DNA from: Delftia tsuruhatensis
GTDB lineage: Bacteria > Pseudomonadota > Gammaproteobacteria > Burkholderiales > Burkholderiaceae_C
Direction: 5' to 3'
Assembly (NCBI RefSeq): GCF_903815225.1
Contig: NZ_LR813084.1
Location: 372,001 to 436,000 of the forward strand
DNA length: 64,000 bases
Part shown: positions 55,194 through 63,135 of the stretch, in pieces
How positions within the stretch are numbered: the stretch's first letter is position 1
Layout: each line of letters opens with the position of its first letter
Position numbers and translations under genes: made by a program
Notes under the pieces: model-generated
What the model was told of the DNA's origin: nothing
The model's input: only the letters and a program-made list of their open reading frames with translations
Databases searched by the model: none

Positions 55194-56917
55194 GCCATGA
55201 GCTCCACCGAGGCCCCGGCCGGTGCGACTTCGCGGTCGACGGCCCGCGCCTGCCGGTCCGCGATGATCCAGGCGGCTGCCTTCTCGGCCAGCATCAGCGT
55301 GGGGCTGTTGGTGTTGCCGCTGGTGATGCGCGGCATGGCGCCGGCATCGACCACGCGCAGGCCCTGCACGCCACGCACGCGCAGGCGGCTGTCGAGCACG
55401 GCCATGGGATCGTCCATGCGGCCCATGCGCGTCGTGCCCACGGGATGGAAGATGGTGGTGGCGATGTCGCCGGCCAGCCGTGCCAGTTCCTCGTCGCTCT
55501 GGTATTGCAGGCCGGGCTTCCATTCCTCGGGCTCGAAGCGCGCCAGCGCTTTCTGGCTGACGATGCGCCGTGTCACGCGCAGGCTGTCGGCCGCCACCTG
55601 GCGGTCCTCGGGGGTGGACAGGTAATGCGGCGCGATGGCCGGTGCCTGGTGGAAGTCGGGGCCCTGGATGCGCACCGTGCCACGGCTGGTGGGGTTGAGG
55701 TTGCAGACGCTGGCCGTGAAGGCGGGAAATCCGTGCAGCGGCTCGCCGAAGGCATCCAGGGACAGCGGCTGCACGTGGTACTGGATGTTGGGATGCGCCT
55801 GCTGCGGGCTGCTGCGCGTGAAGGCGCCCAGCTGGGAGGGGGCCATGCTCATGGGTCCGCTGCGGCGCAGCAGGTATTCCAGGCCGATGCCGGCCTTGCC
55901 CCACAGCGAATTGGCCATGGTGTTGAGCGTGCGTGCGCCCCGGACCTTGTAGACCGAGCGGATCTGCAGGTGGTCCTGCAGGTTCTCGCCCACACCGGGC
56001 AGGTCGTGGCGTACGGCAATGCCGTGGCGCTGCAGCAGCTCGCCCGGGCCGATGCCCGACAGCTGCAGGATCTGCGGCGAGTTGACCGCGCCCGCGCACA
56101 GCAGTACCTCGTGGCGTGCCTGCACGCTGACCATTTCCGTGCCGGTCCAGACCTGGACGCCGCTGCAGCGCTGGCCGCCGCCGGCAAGCGGCTCGAACAG
56201 CAAGCGGCTCACCTGGGCATGGGTCCACAGCTCGAAGTTGGGGCGGCCATAGCAGGTGGGGCGCAGGAAGGCCTTGGCGGTGTTCCAGCGCAGGCCGCCT
56301 TTCTGGTTGACCTCGAAATAGCCCACGCCCTCGTTGCTGCCGCCATTGAAATCCTCGGTGGCGGGAATGCCGGCCTGCTGAGCGGCTTGGGCAAAGGCAT
56401 CCAGGATGTCCCAGCGCAGGCGCTGGCGTTCCACGCGCCACTCCGCGCTGCCCCCGGTCCCCTGGCCGCCGTGCAGGGCGCGGAAGCGCTCGTCCACGCC
56501 GCTGCCCGCATCGAGGCGCCAGTGGTTTTCATGCGCGCGAAAGGCCGGCAGCACCTGGTCCCAGCGCCAGGTGTCATCACCCGTGATTGCGGCCCAGCCG
56601 TCATAGTCGCGGGCCTGACCGCGCATGTAGATCATGCCGTTGATGCTGGAGCAGCCGCCCAGGGTCTTGCCGCGCGGGTAGCGCAGGCTGCGGCCGTTGA
56701 GGCCTTCGTCGGGTTCGGTCTGGTAGAGCCAGTCGGTGCGAGGGTTGCCGATGCAGTAGAGGTAGCCCACGGGAATGTGGATCCAGTGGTAGTCGTCCTT
56801 GCGGCCGGCCTCGATCAGCAGCACGCGGCAGTCGCGCTCGCGCGTGAGGCGGTTGGCCAGCAGGGCGCCGGCCGTGCCGGCGCCGACGATGATGTAGTCG
56901 AAGGTGGTGTTGCTCAT
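55190..56917 (-). CDS. GMC-family oxidoreductase (choline dehydrogenase-like)
   Basis: A 575-residue FAD enzyme: FAD-binding DYIIVGAGTAGALLANRLT at the N-terminus, GMC signature 1 in the YPRGKTLGGCSSINGMIYMR block (residues about 80-99), signature 2 in LLCAGAVNSPQILQLSGIGP, and a C-terminal HPVGTTRMG and NTNSPTLMLAEKAA with the active-site His/Asn. It oxidises an alcohol such as choline or a polyethylene glycol; substrate unknown. The gene ends against the LysR gene. Confidence 0.92.
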   Translation of the reverse strand: MSNTTFDYIIVGAGTAGALLANRLTRERDCRVLLIEAGRKDDYHWIHIPVGYLYCIGNPRTDWLYQTEPDEGLNGRSLRYPRGKTLGGCSSINGMIYMRGQARDYDGWAAITGDDTWRWDQVLPAFRAHENHWRLDAGSGVDERFRALHGGQGTGGSAEWRVERQRLRWDILDAFAQAAQQAGIPATEDFNGGSNEGVGYFEVNQKGGLRWNTAKAFLRPTCYGRPNFELWTHAQVSRLLFEPLAGGGQRCSGVQVWTGTEMVSVQARHEVLLCAGAVNSPQILQLSGIGPGELLQRHGIAVRHDLPGVGENLQDHLQIRSVYKVRGARTLNTMANSLWGKAGIGLEYLLRRSGPMSMAPSQLGAFTRSSPQQAHPNIQYHVQPLSLDAFGEPLHGFPAFTASVCNLNPTSRGTVRIQGPDFHQAPAIAPHYLSTPEDRQVAADSLRVTRRIVSQKALARFEPEEWKPGLQYQSDEELARLAGDIATTIFHPVGTTRMGRMDDPMAVLDSRLRVRGVQGLRVVDAGAMPRITSGNTNSPTLMLAEKAAAWIIADRQARAVDREVAPAGASVELMA

Positions 56918-57133
56918 TGGGGGCAAGGGGGGCGCCTGCGGCAGGCCGGGCGGTCCCGGATGGACCGTACTGGCGATCCATTGTGCGCATGGGCCCTTGC
57001 CTGTCGATAGGGCAAGCCTGGTGTGCTCCTGCTCTGTGAGCGGCAAAGCATGCAGGCATGAGGGTTGGCGGGTTTTTTTGATAAATATTGCAGCCTGGAT
57101 CGTGCGCGACGGACCTGTGGGCGCAGGCGCCTT

Positions 57134-57162
57134 TTGCGGCCCCTGGGTACTCGGGTTATCCT
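57134..57162 (+). promoter_or_regulatory. Promoter of the MCE transport operon
   Basis: TTGCGG (57134-57139) and TATCCT (57157-57162) with a 17-base spacer resemble a sigma-70 promoter. The expected start at about 57169 is 50 bases before the first gene. Confidence 0.55.
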
Positions 57163-57218
57163 GCGGGCTTGCCTGACTGGCCCGATGCCGGTCTCCACTG
57201 TCCGAGGATCTTCCTGCC

Positions 57219-58349
57219 TTGCCCGCCCTGACAAACCCTCCCCAATGCAGCCTGCGCCGTGGCGACGATGGCCAGTGGGCGCTGCCCACCGGTTCCTGGG
57301 GCGCGGCCGAGCTGGGCCGACGTCGGCAATGGCGCCGATTGCACACGCAGCTGCAGCAGGCTGCGGCCGGTGGCCTGGGCTGGGATCTCCAGGGCCTGGA
57401 CTGGCTGGACCATGTGGGTGCCCAGTTGCTGTGGAACCACTGGGGCCGCCGCTGGCCCGAACGCTTCGTTGCCAGCGACGCACAGCGCGCCATGCTCGAG
57501 CGCGTGGCCCGTTTCTCCGACGTGCCGCGTCCACCGCCATCGCGCTGGAGCCTGGCCGACCGCATCGACAGCCTGGGCTGCCTGGTGATCAATGCGTGCG
57601 GCCATTTCGCCCAGATGACGCGGCTCATCGGCCAGTTGCTGATCGATGTGCTGCGCTTTGCGCGCGCCCCGCACCGCGGGCCCTGGCGCGACATCTCCGG
57701 TCATCTTTATTCCATGGGCGCCACGGCCCTGCCGATCACGGCCCTCGTGGGCTTTCTGATCGGCGTGGTGCTGGCCTACCTGATGGCGCTGCAGCTGCGC
57801 CAGTTCGGCGCCGAATCCTTCATCGTCAACATCCTGGGCATCTCGCTGATCCGCGAGCTGGGCCCGCTGCTGGCGGCCATCCTGGTGGCGGGCCGCACGG
57901 GCTCGGCCATCACGGCCCAGATCGGCGTGATGCGGGTGACCGAGGAGCTCGATGCCATGCAGGTCATGGGCATACCGCACGGCTTTCGCCTGGTGCTGCC
58001 ACGTGCGCTGGCGCTGGCCGTCGCCATGCCGCTGGTCTCGCTGTGGACCACGCTGGCCGCGCTGGCCGGAGGCATGCTCGCCGCCGACCTGACCATGGGC
58101 GTGACGGGGGCTTATTTCGCACAGGCGCTGCCTGCGGCCGTGAAGATCGGCAATCTCTGGATCGCCATGGGCAAGTCCGTGGTCTTCGGCGTGCTGATCG
58201 CGCTGATCGGCTGCCACTGGGGCCTGCGCGTGGAGCCCAATACGCAGAGCCTGGGAAAGGGAACGACGGCTTCGGTGGTTTCGGCGATCACCATGGTCAT
58301 CGTCGTGGACGCGATCTTCGCGATCTTGTTCAAGGATGTGGGGATATGA
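57219..58349 (+). CDS. mlaE: MlaE-family permease with N-terminal STAS-like domain
   Basis: A 376-residue protein: a STAS/MlaB-like N-terminal domain (about 10-90), then an MlaE permease domain with five to six membrane segments (ALPITALVGFLIGVVLAYLM, IRELGPLLAAILVAGRTGSA). It moves phospholipids or other lipids across the inner membrane with the ATPase encoded next. The TTG at 57219 is the only plausible start near the family's beginning, with GAGGA ahead. Symbol is family-level. Confidence 0.87.
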   Translation: MPALTNPPQCSLRRGDDGQWALPTGSWGAAELGRRRQWRRLHTQLQQAAAGGLGWDLQGLDWLDHVGAQLLWNHWGRRWPERFVASDAQRAMLERVARFSDVPRPPPSRWSLADRIDSLGCLVINACGHFAQMTRLIGQLLIDVLRFARAPHRGPWRDISGHLYSMGATALPITALVGFLIGVVLAYLMALQLRQFGAESFIVNILGISLIRELGPLLAAILVAGRTGSAITAQIGVMRVTEELDAMQVMGIPHGFRLVLPRALALAVAMPLVSLWTTLAALAGGMLAADLTMGVTGAYFAQALPAAVKIGNLWIAMGKSVVFGVLIALIGCHWGLRVEPNTQSLGKGTTASVVSAITMVIVVDAIFAILFKDVGI

Positions 58350-58355
58350 GGAGAT

Positions 58356-58413
58356 CCTCCCTGAGTCGCTGCGCGCCTTCCCCCGAGGGGGGGCGATACC
58401 TTCGGCGCGGGGC
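58356..58413 (+). repeat. Dispersed intergenic palindromic repeat, copy D (short)
   Basis: Starts CCTCCCTGAGTCGCT and differs from copy B at one base over about 25 bases, then diverges into a CCCCCGAGGGGGG hairpin. It lies between the permease stop and the ATPase start. Confidence 0.6.
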
Positions 58414-58419
58414 ACTGAG

Positions 58420-59229
58420 ATGACGGAAATGAACGAGCACAACATGGTTGCAGCGCCTGCTGACGCCGAGCCCATCGTGCGCATCGCCGGGCTGTGGAGC
58501 GTGTTCGGCGAGGGCGATAATGCCTTTGCCGTGCACCAGGACCTGAATCTCGACGTGCGGCGTGGCGAGATGCTGTCCATCGTGGGCGGTTCGGGCACGG
58601 GCAAGACCGTGCTGCTGCGGCAGATGCTGGGGCTGCTGGCCCCCTCCAGGGGGACGGTGGAGGTCCTGGGCCGCCCTGCCAGCGAAATGGGCCGCGAGGG
58701 GGCAGCCAGCCGCGTGGGCATGCTGTTCCAGCATGGCGCGCTGTACTCGGCCTTCAGCGTGCTGGACAACGTGGCCTTTGCCCTGCGAGAGCAGGGCACC
58801 CTGCCCGACGATCTGGTGCGCGACGCGGCCCTGGTCAAGCTGCAGATGGTGGGCCTCAAGCCCGAGCATGCCACGCGCATGCCGGCGGACCTGTCCGGCG
58901 GCATGATCAAGCGCGTGGCGCTGGCGCGCGCGCTGATCATGGATCCGCCGCTGCTGCTGCTGGACGAACCCACGGCGGGCCTGGACCCCACGAGCTCCGA
59001 CGAATTCTGCGACCTGCTGCGCGAGCTGCGTGCCGAGCTGGGCCTGACCGTCATCATGGTCACCCACGACCTGGACACGCTGTTCGCCCTGTCCTCGCGC
59101 GTGGCCGTGCTGGCCGAGAAGAAAGTGCTGGTCAGCGGCCCGCCGCGCGAGGTGGCCGAGTTCAAGCATCCGTTCATCGCGCATTTCTTCCAGGGCGAGC
59201 GCGGCAGGCGCGCGATGAGCACGGTATGA
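58420..59229 (+). CDS. mlaF: MlaF-family ABC ATPase
   Basis: A 269-residue ATPase: Walker A GGSGTGKT, Q-loop MLFQHGALYSAFSV (typical of MlaF), signature LSGGMIKRV, Walker B LLLLDEPTAGLDP, and VTHDLDTLFALSSRV. It powers lipid transport with the MlaE-type permease. ATG 58420 is chosen; in-frame ATGs at 58429 and 58444 also fit, and an upstream extension would translate repeat copy D and is unlikely. Confidence 0.92.
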   Translation: MTEMNEHNMVAAPADAEPIVRIAGLWSVFGEGDNAFAVHQDLNLDVRRGEMLSIVGGSGTGKTVLLRQMLGLLAPSRGTVEVLGRPASEMGREGAASRVGMLFQHGALYSAFSVLDNVAFALREQGTLPDDLVRDAALVKLQMVGLKPEHATRMPADLSGGMIKRVALARALIMDPPLLLLDEPTAGLDPTSSDEFCDLLRELRAELGLTVIMVTHDLDTLFALSSRVAVLAEKKVLVSGPPREVAEFKHPFIAHFFQGERGRRAMSTV

Positions 59230-59231
59230 GA

Positions 59232-59346
59232 AGCCCCCCTGAGTCGCTTCGCGCCTTCCCCCCTCTCGCTGCGCGGGGGGGGACGACAGCCTCGCTGCGG
59301 GGCGGCCCTTGCTCGCTGTCCCACGTTGGGGGCTGCGCCAGTTTTG
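59232..59346 (+). repeat. Dispersed intergenic palindromic repeat, copy B
   Basis: Begins CCCCCCTGAGTCGCTTCGCG, has a C-run/G-run hairpin (CCCCCCTCTCGCTGCGCGGG), then the core at 59290-59322 and ends GCGCCAGTTTTG. It fills most of the gap between mlaF and mlaD. Confidence 0.75.
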
Positions 59347-59409
59347 AAGGCTGTGCTCTGGTGGCGGCTGCATGCCTTGTTCGCTGGGCTAACGTTATGG
59401 ATCATTGAC

Positions 59410-60372
59410 ATGGAAAACAAATCACATGCCATGGCGGCCGGCATCTTCGTGCTGGTCGTGGCGGCCCTGCTGGCGGGGCTGGCGGTCTGGCTGACGCGCG
59501 ATACGCGCCAGTACAACCTCTATGAGCTGTCCACCAAGGATGGCATCAGCGGGCTGCAGGCCCAGGCGGCGGTGCGCTACAAGGGCGTGGCCGTGGGCAA
59601 GGTCACGCGCATCGGGTTCGATCCGCAGACCAATGGCAATGTGCTGATCCGTATCGCCGTCGGTGTGGACACGCCCATCACGCCGACCACGTTCGCCGTG
59701 CTGGGCTACCAGGGGGTCACGGGGCTGGCCCATGTGCAGCTCGACGATGCCGACCAGCCGCAGCCCCAGCTGCCGGCCGGTCCCAGCGGGCTGCCGCGCT
59801 TGCCGCTGCGGTCCTCGCCGCTGAGCATGCTGGCCGACCAGGGCCAGGTGTTGCTGGAGCGTGCCGACGAGATCTCCCGCCGCCTGAGCGACATGCTGGA
59901 CACCGACAACCAGAAGCGTGTGAGCCAGGCGCTGGAGAACATTGCCGCTGCTGCCGCAGGCGTGCAGCAGCTCACGCAGAACATGGACCGCGCGCTGGCC
60001 AGCCAGATGCCGCAGCTCGTCACCGATGCGCGCAACACCCTTCAGTCCCTGGAGAAGGCCAGCAACGGCGCCGCTTCCGTGGCCTCCGAGCTGCAGCAGA
60101 CCGTGCGCCGCGTGAACGCACAGGACGGGCCGCTGGAGCAGATCGCGCAGAGCACGCGCGCGCTGACCCGAATGGCCGATACCCTGGGCCGCACCACGGT
60201 ACCCCATGCCAACCGCGCGGCCGACGATGTCTCGCGTGCGGCCCGCCAGATGGGCACGGCCGCCAGCCGCTTCAGCGACAACCCCCAGGCCGTGATCTAC
60301 GGTCCGGGCCAGGCCCGCCCTGGGCCTGGCGAGCCGGGCTTTGTCGTCCCGTCCGCAGCGACCCAGCCCTGA
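59410..60372 (+). CDS. mlaD: MCE-domain (MlaD-like) protein
   Basis: A 320-residue protein with one N-terminal membrane anchor (about 11-31), an MCE domain (about 40-115, with VRYKGVAVGKVTRIGF), and a C-terminal helical part rich in Gln/Ala with a repeated heptad-like pattern (about 150-290). It forms the lipid-binding ring in the periplasm. ATG 59410 lacks a ribosome site; repeat copy B occupies the upstream gap. Confidence 0.9.
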   Translation: MENKSHAMAAGIFVLVVAALLAGLAVWLTRDTRQYNLYELSTKDGISGLQAQAAVRYKGVAVGKVTRIGFDPQTNGNVLIRIAVGVDTPITPTTFAVLGYQGVTGLAHVQLDDADQPQPQLPAGPSGLPRLPLRSSPLSMLADQGQVLLERADEISRRLSDMLDTDNQKRVSQALENIAAAAAGVQQLTQNMDRALASQMPQLVTDARNTLQSLEKASNGAASVASELQQTVRRVNAQDGPLEQIAQSTRALTRMADTLGRTTVPHANRAADDVSRAARQMGTAASRFSDNPQAVIYGPGQARPGPGEPGFVVPSAATQP

Positions 60373-60385
60373 CCGAGGAATCCGC

Positions 60386-61063
60386 ATGCCCATCTCTCGC
60401 AAGACCACCTTGGCCAGCGTCGCCCTGGCCGCAGCCCTGGCGCTGCTGACCGGCTGCTCGGCCCTGCCCCAGCCTCCGGCCCAGCCCGCACGCTATGACT
60501 TCGGCCTGGCGCCGCTTCCCGCTTCCGCACCTGTGCCTGCCGCTGCCACCGCAACCGCTGCGCCCACGCGTACACCACTGGCCCTGGCCGATGTGGAGGC
60601 CCCGGCCCTGTCCGACGGCAGCACTGCCATGCTCTATCGCCTGGCCTATGCCAACGGCCAGGAACTGCGCCCCTACCAGCATGCGCGCTGGAGCCAGCCC
60701 CCGGCCCTGTTGCTGCAACAGCGCTTGCGCAGCCAGCTGGGCCTGCAACGTCCCGTGCTCGCCAGCAGTGAAAGCGTGGCCCAGCCGCGCGCGCAGGGCG
60801 CGGTGCCGACGCTGCTGCGCGTGGACATCGAGGAGTTCAGCCAGGTCTTTGACGCGCCCGGCTCCAGCGCGGGCGTGCTGCGGCTGCGCGCCACCCTGGT
60901 CGAGCAAAGTGGTGCGGTGGACCGCCTGTTGGGGCAGAAGGTGTTCGAGGTGCGCAGTCCCGCGGTTTCGGGTGATGCCGCCGGTGGTGCCCAGGCCCTG
61001 GCCAGGGCGGCCGATGAGGCGATCGCGCAGATCGATGCTTGGCTGGGGCAGCAGGGACACTGA
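60386..61063 (+). CDS. ABC-transport auxiliary lipoprotein (PqiC-like)
   Basis: A 225-residue lipoprotein: signal with lipobox LLTGC (Cys about 23), then an Ala/Pro-rich linker and a domain of the ABC_trans_aux / PqiC group (MLYRLAYANGQELRPYQHARW). Such lipoproteins sit in the outer membrane and pair with MCE systems. It ends the operon started at 57219 and is followed by a terminator. GAGGAA precedes the ATG. Confidence 0.87.
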   Translation: MPISRKTTLASVALAAALALLTGCSALPQPPAQPARYDFGLAPLPASAPVPAAATATAAPTRTPLALADVEAPALSDGSTAMLYRLAYANGQELRPYQHARWSQPPALLLQQRLRSQLGLQRPVLASSESVAQPRAQGAVPTLLRVDIEEFSQVFDAPGSSAGVLRLRATLVEQSGAVDRLLGQKVFEVRSPAVSGDAAGGAQALARAADEAIAQIDAWLGQQGH

Positions 61064-61094
61064 CCCCTTCACTTCCCTTCCACCTCTTCACAAG

Positions 61095-61131
61095 ACAGCC
61101 GGTTGGTGCAGTGCATCCTCCGGCTGTTTTT
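61095..61131 (+). terminator. Terminator of the MCE operon
   Basis: ACAGCCGG (61095-61102) and CCGGCTGT (61120-61127) form an 8-bp stem followed by TTTTTGT. Confidence 0.85.
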
Positions 61132-61166
61132 GTCGTCGCCTGACTTTCGGCTTCCAGCGTGTCCGT

Positions 61167-61260
61167 CAGGGGCTGTAGTCCCGATCCCACCACCCGGGCT
61201 GCCCCTGGGACGACCAGCAACGCTAGGCGCAGACTACGGCGCGGGAGCGCCAGGTTTTTT
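61167..61260 (+). ncRNA. Structured element ending in a terminator, upstream of csbD
   Basis: CAGGGGC (61167-61173) pairs with GCCCCTG (61201-61207), and a GGCGC-GGGA-GCGCC hairpin (61238-61251) is followed by AGG and six T (61255-61260). Placed between the preceding terminator (61131) and csbD (61353), it could be a small RNA or an attenuated leader. Promoter not identified. Confidence 0.4.
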
Positions 61261-61352
61261 ACAGTGAAACCGTCGCTGATGCAGATAGCGGCTTTGAAAA
61301 AACAAGGCCTGATTGCACGGCACGACTTCAACATCACTGAAAGGACCAAGCC

Positions 61353-61571
61353 ATGAATGAAGACCGCATCAAGGGCAACTGGAAGCAGTTCACCGGCAAG
61401 ATCCGTGAGCAATGGGGCAAGCTCACCGACGATGACCTGGACGTCATCGCCGGCAAGCGCGAACAGTTCCTGGGCAAGCTGCAGGAGCGCCAGGGCCTGG
61501 CCCGCGACGCTGCCGAAAAGCAGCTGACCGAATGGCAAAAGCGCCATCCCGACTTCCGCTTCGAAGACTGA
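61353..61571 (+). CDS. CsbD-family stress protein
   Basis: A 72-residue hydrophilic helical protein, MNEDRIKGNWKQFTGKIREQ and DLDVIAGKREQFLGKLQE, the exact CsbD/YjbJ layout. Members are induced by general stress; molecular role unknown. AAAGGA precedes the ATG. Confidence 0.92.
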   Translation: MNEDRIKGNWKQFTGKIREQWGKLTDDDLDVIAGKREQFLGKLQERQGLARDAAEKQLTEWQKRHPDFRFED

Positions 61572-61721
61572 CGAGTGTGGACCCCGCGGGTGGCACGGAC
61601 TCCCTGGCCGGCGCCACCACCCGCTCCCCGACAGACAGCCAGCGTGCCCGAGGGCACGCACCAATGGCCCGCCACCGCAGGCACCAAGGGCCGGTTCAGT
61701 ACAAATACAAGGAGTTCCATC

Positions 61722-62309
61722 ATGCAAGCACCGCAACGCTTTCGCCACATGCTTTCCGCTGTCGCCCTGGGCCTGATGGCCTCCGGCGCCATGGCCATGA
61801 CCAATGCGGAGCACACGGCCGCCAAGAACCAGATCGAGACCGAATACAAGGCCGCCAAGGAACAGTGCAAGCCGCTGAAGGGCAACGCCAAGGACGTCTG
61901 CGAGAAGCAGGCCAAGGGCCAGGAAAACGTGGCCAAGGCCGAACTGGAGTCGCGCCGCAATCCCTCGCCCAAGAACAGTGAAAAGGCGCTCATCGCCAAG
62001 GCCGATGCCGACTACGACATCGCCAAGGAAAAGTGTGACGACCTCAAGGGCGACGCCAAGGATGTGTGCGTGAAGGATGCCAAGGCCGCCCACGTGCACG
62101 CCGTGGAAGCCGCCAAGGTGAACAAGGCCCAGGCCGAACCCGCTGCCAACCCCGCAGCCAAGGCTGCCAACGTGGCAGAAACCCGCAAGGACGCTGCCGA
62201 AGAAACCCGCGAAGCCGACTACAAGGCTGCCAAGGCCCGTTGCGACACCATGAGCGGCGCCGCCAAGGACACCTGCGTGGCGGATGCCAAGCGAAAGTTT
62301 GGACAGTAA
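61722..62309 (+). CDS. Periplasmic protein with three cysteine-paired 25-residue repeats
   Basis: A 195-residue protein with a signal peptide ending at about AMA (residues 23-25), then three repeats at 41-65, 97-121 and 166-190 of the form DYxxAKxxCDxLxGxAKDxCxxxAK. Each repeat has two Cys 11 residues apart (49/60, 105/116, 174/185). The rest is Lys/Ala/Glu-rich and probably helical. Similar proteins are often called TolA-like only because of composition. GGAG precedes ATG 61722. It follows csbD by 150 bases and may share its stress control. Confidence 0.8.
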   Translation: MQAPQRFRHMLSAVALGLMASGAMAMTNAEHTAAKNQIETEYKAAKEQCKPLKGNAKDVCEKQAKGQENVAKAELESRRNPSPKNSEKALIAKADADYDIAKEKCDDLKGDAKDVCVKDAKAAHVHAVEAAKVNKAQAEPAANPAAKAANVAETRKDAAEETREADYKAAKARCDTMSGAAKDTCVADAKRKFGQ

Positions 62310-62314
62310 GTAAG

Positions 62315-62467
62315 CTCCCCCTGAGCGGCTGACGCCGCTTCCCCCCGTTGCACGGCGCCTCTCTACCCGCTTCGCGGGGGAGGGGGACGGCAGCCTCGCT
62401 GCGGGGCGGCGCGGCCGGCTTAGGCTCTCGCTCGCCGTCCCTGATTTTGGGTAGCGCCAGTTTTTGG
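62315..62467 (+). repeat. Dispersed intergenic palindromic repeat, copy C
   Basis: Follows the stop of the repeat protein by five bases. It begins CCCCCTGAGCGGCTG, includes a C-run/G-run hairpin, the core with an insertion at 62394-62442, and ends GCGCCAGTTTTTGGC, like copy B. Confidence 0.7.
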
Positions 62468-62489
62468 CCGACGCGCTCAGTTCCGATTG

Positions 62490-62518
62490 AAAGCCCCGCT
62501 CGCGGGGCTTTGCTGTTT
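62490..62518 (+). terminator. Terminator after repeat copy C
   Basis: AAAGCCCCG (62490-62498) pairs with CGGGGCTTT (62503-62511), followed by GCTGTTTT. It separates the repeat-protein gene from the bacteriohemerythrin gene. Confidence 0.8.
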
Positions 62519-62601
62519 TCAGGTTGGCTGATGTGGGTCAACCGGGTTGGGCGGTGCCGTTCCTAAGCTGCAGGCTTTCACGATGAAGGCAGGAGAAGCA
62601 T

Positions 62602-63102
62602 ATGGCCGTGCTGGAATGGAGCGGAGCGCTGGCATTGGAGTTGCCGGCCATGGACGAGGTGCATCAGGAGTTCGTGCTGCTGCTGGCCGAGGTGGAAGCC
62701 GCGCCGGACGCGCAGCTGTGCGCGCGCTGGGATGAGTTGATCGCGCATACGCAGGTGCATTTCGATCAGGAAGACCGCTGGATGCAGTCCACGCGCTTTT
62801 CCAGCAGCAACTGCCACAGCCTGCAGCACAAGGTGGTGCTGCAGGTGATGCGCGAGGGCGCGAACAAGGCGGCGGCCGGCGAACTGGCCGTCATCCGCAG
62901 CATGGCGGCGGAGCTGGCCTCCTGGTTCGTCCACCATGCGCAGACCATGGATGCGGCGCTGGCATTGCATCTGCGCAGCGCAGGCTTCGATCCCGCCACG
63001 GGAGCCCTTGCGCATCCCGAGGTGCTGCCCGAGCAGGTCATCACGGGTTGCGGTGGCGCCTGCGATGGCAGCGCGCAACCTGTCCGGGCCGTGCCCGCCT
63101 GA
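62602..63102 (+). CDS. Bacteriohemerythrin
   Basis: A 166-residue oxygen-binding protein with a di-iron four-helix bundle. Likely ligands: H21 (MDEVHQEF), H53 and E57 (HFDQED), H72 and H76 (CHSLQHKVV), H111 or H112 and D117 (WFVHHAQTMD). It may store or deliver oxygen or sense redox. The C-terminal 35 residues beyond the domain include a Cys-rich bit (TGCGGACDG). GCAGGAGA precedes the ATG. Confidence 0.88.
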   Translation: MAVLEWSGALALELPAMDEVHQEFVLLLAEVEAAPDAQLCARWDELIAHTQVHFDQEDRWMQSTRFSSSNCHSLQHKVVLQVMREGANKAAAGELAVIRSMAAELASWFVHHAQTMDAALALHLRSAGFDPATGALAHPEVLPEQVITGCGGACDGSAQPVRAVPA

Positions 63103-63135
63103 GCCGGGCTCCGCGCCCCGGCCGGGCCACCGGTC

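Noticed and set aside
54159-56441. Upstream part of a 1099-codon frame that continues into the oxidoreductase
   Set aside because: Only the last 338 codons match a family; the rest is antisense to LysR and out of frame with the GMC gene.
62524-62545. FNR-like sequence (TTGGC...GGTCAA) before the bacteriohemerythrin gene
   Set aside because: Too many mismatches to TTGAT-N4-ATCAA to claim a site.
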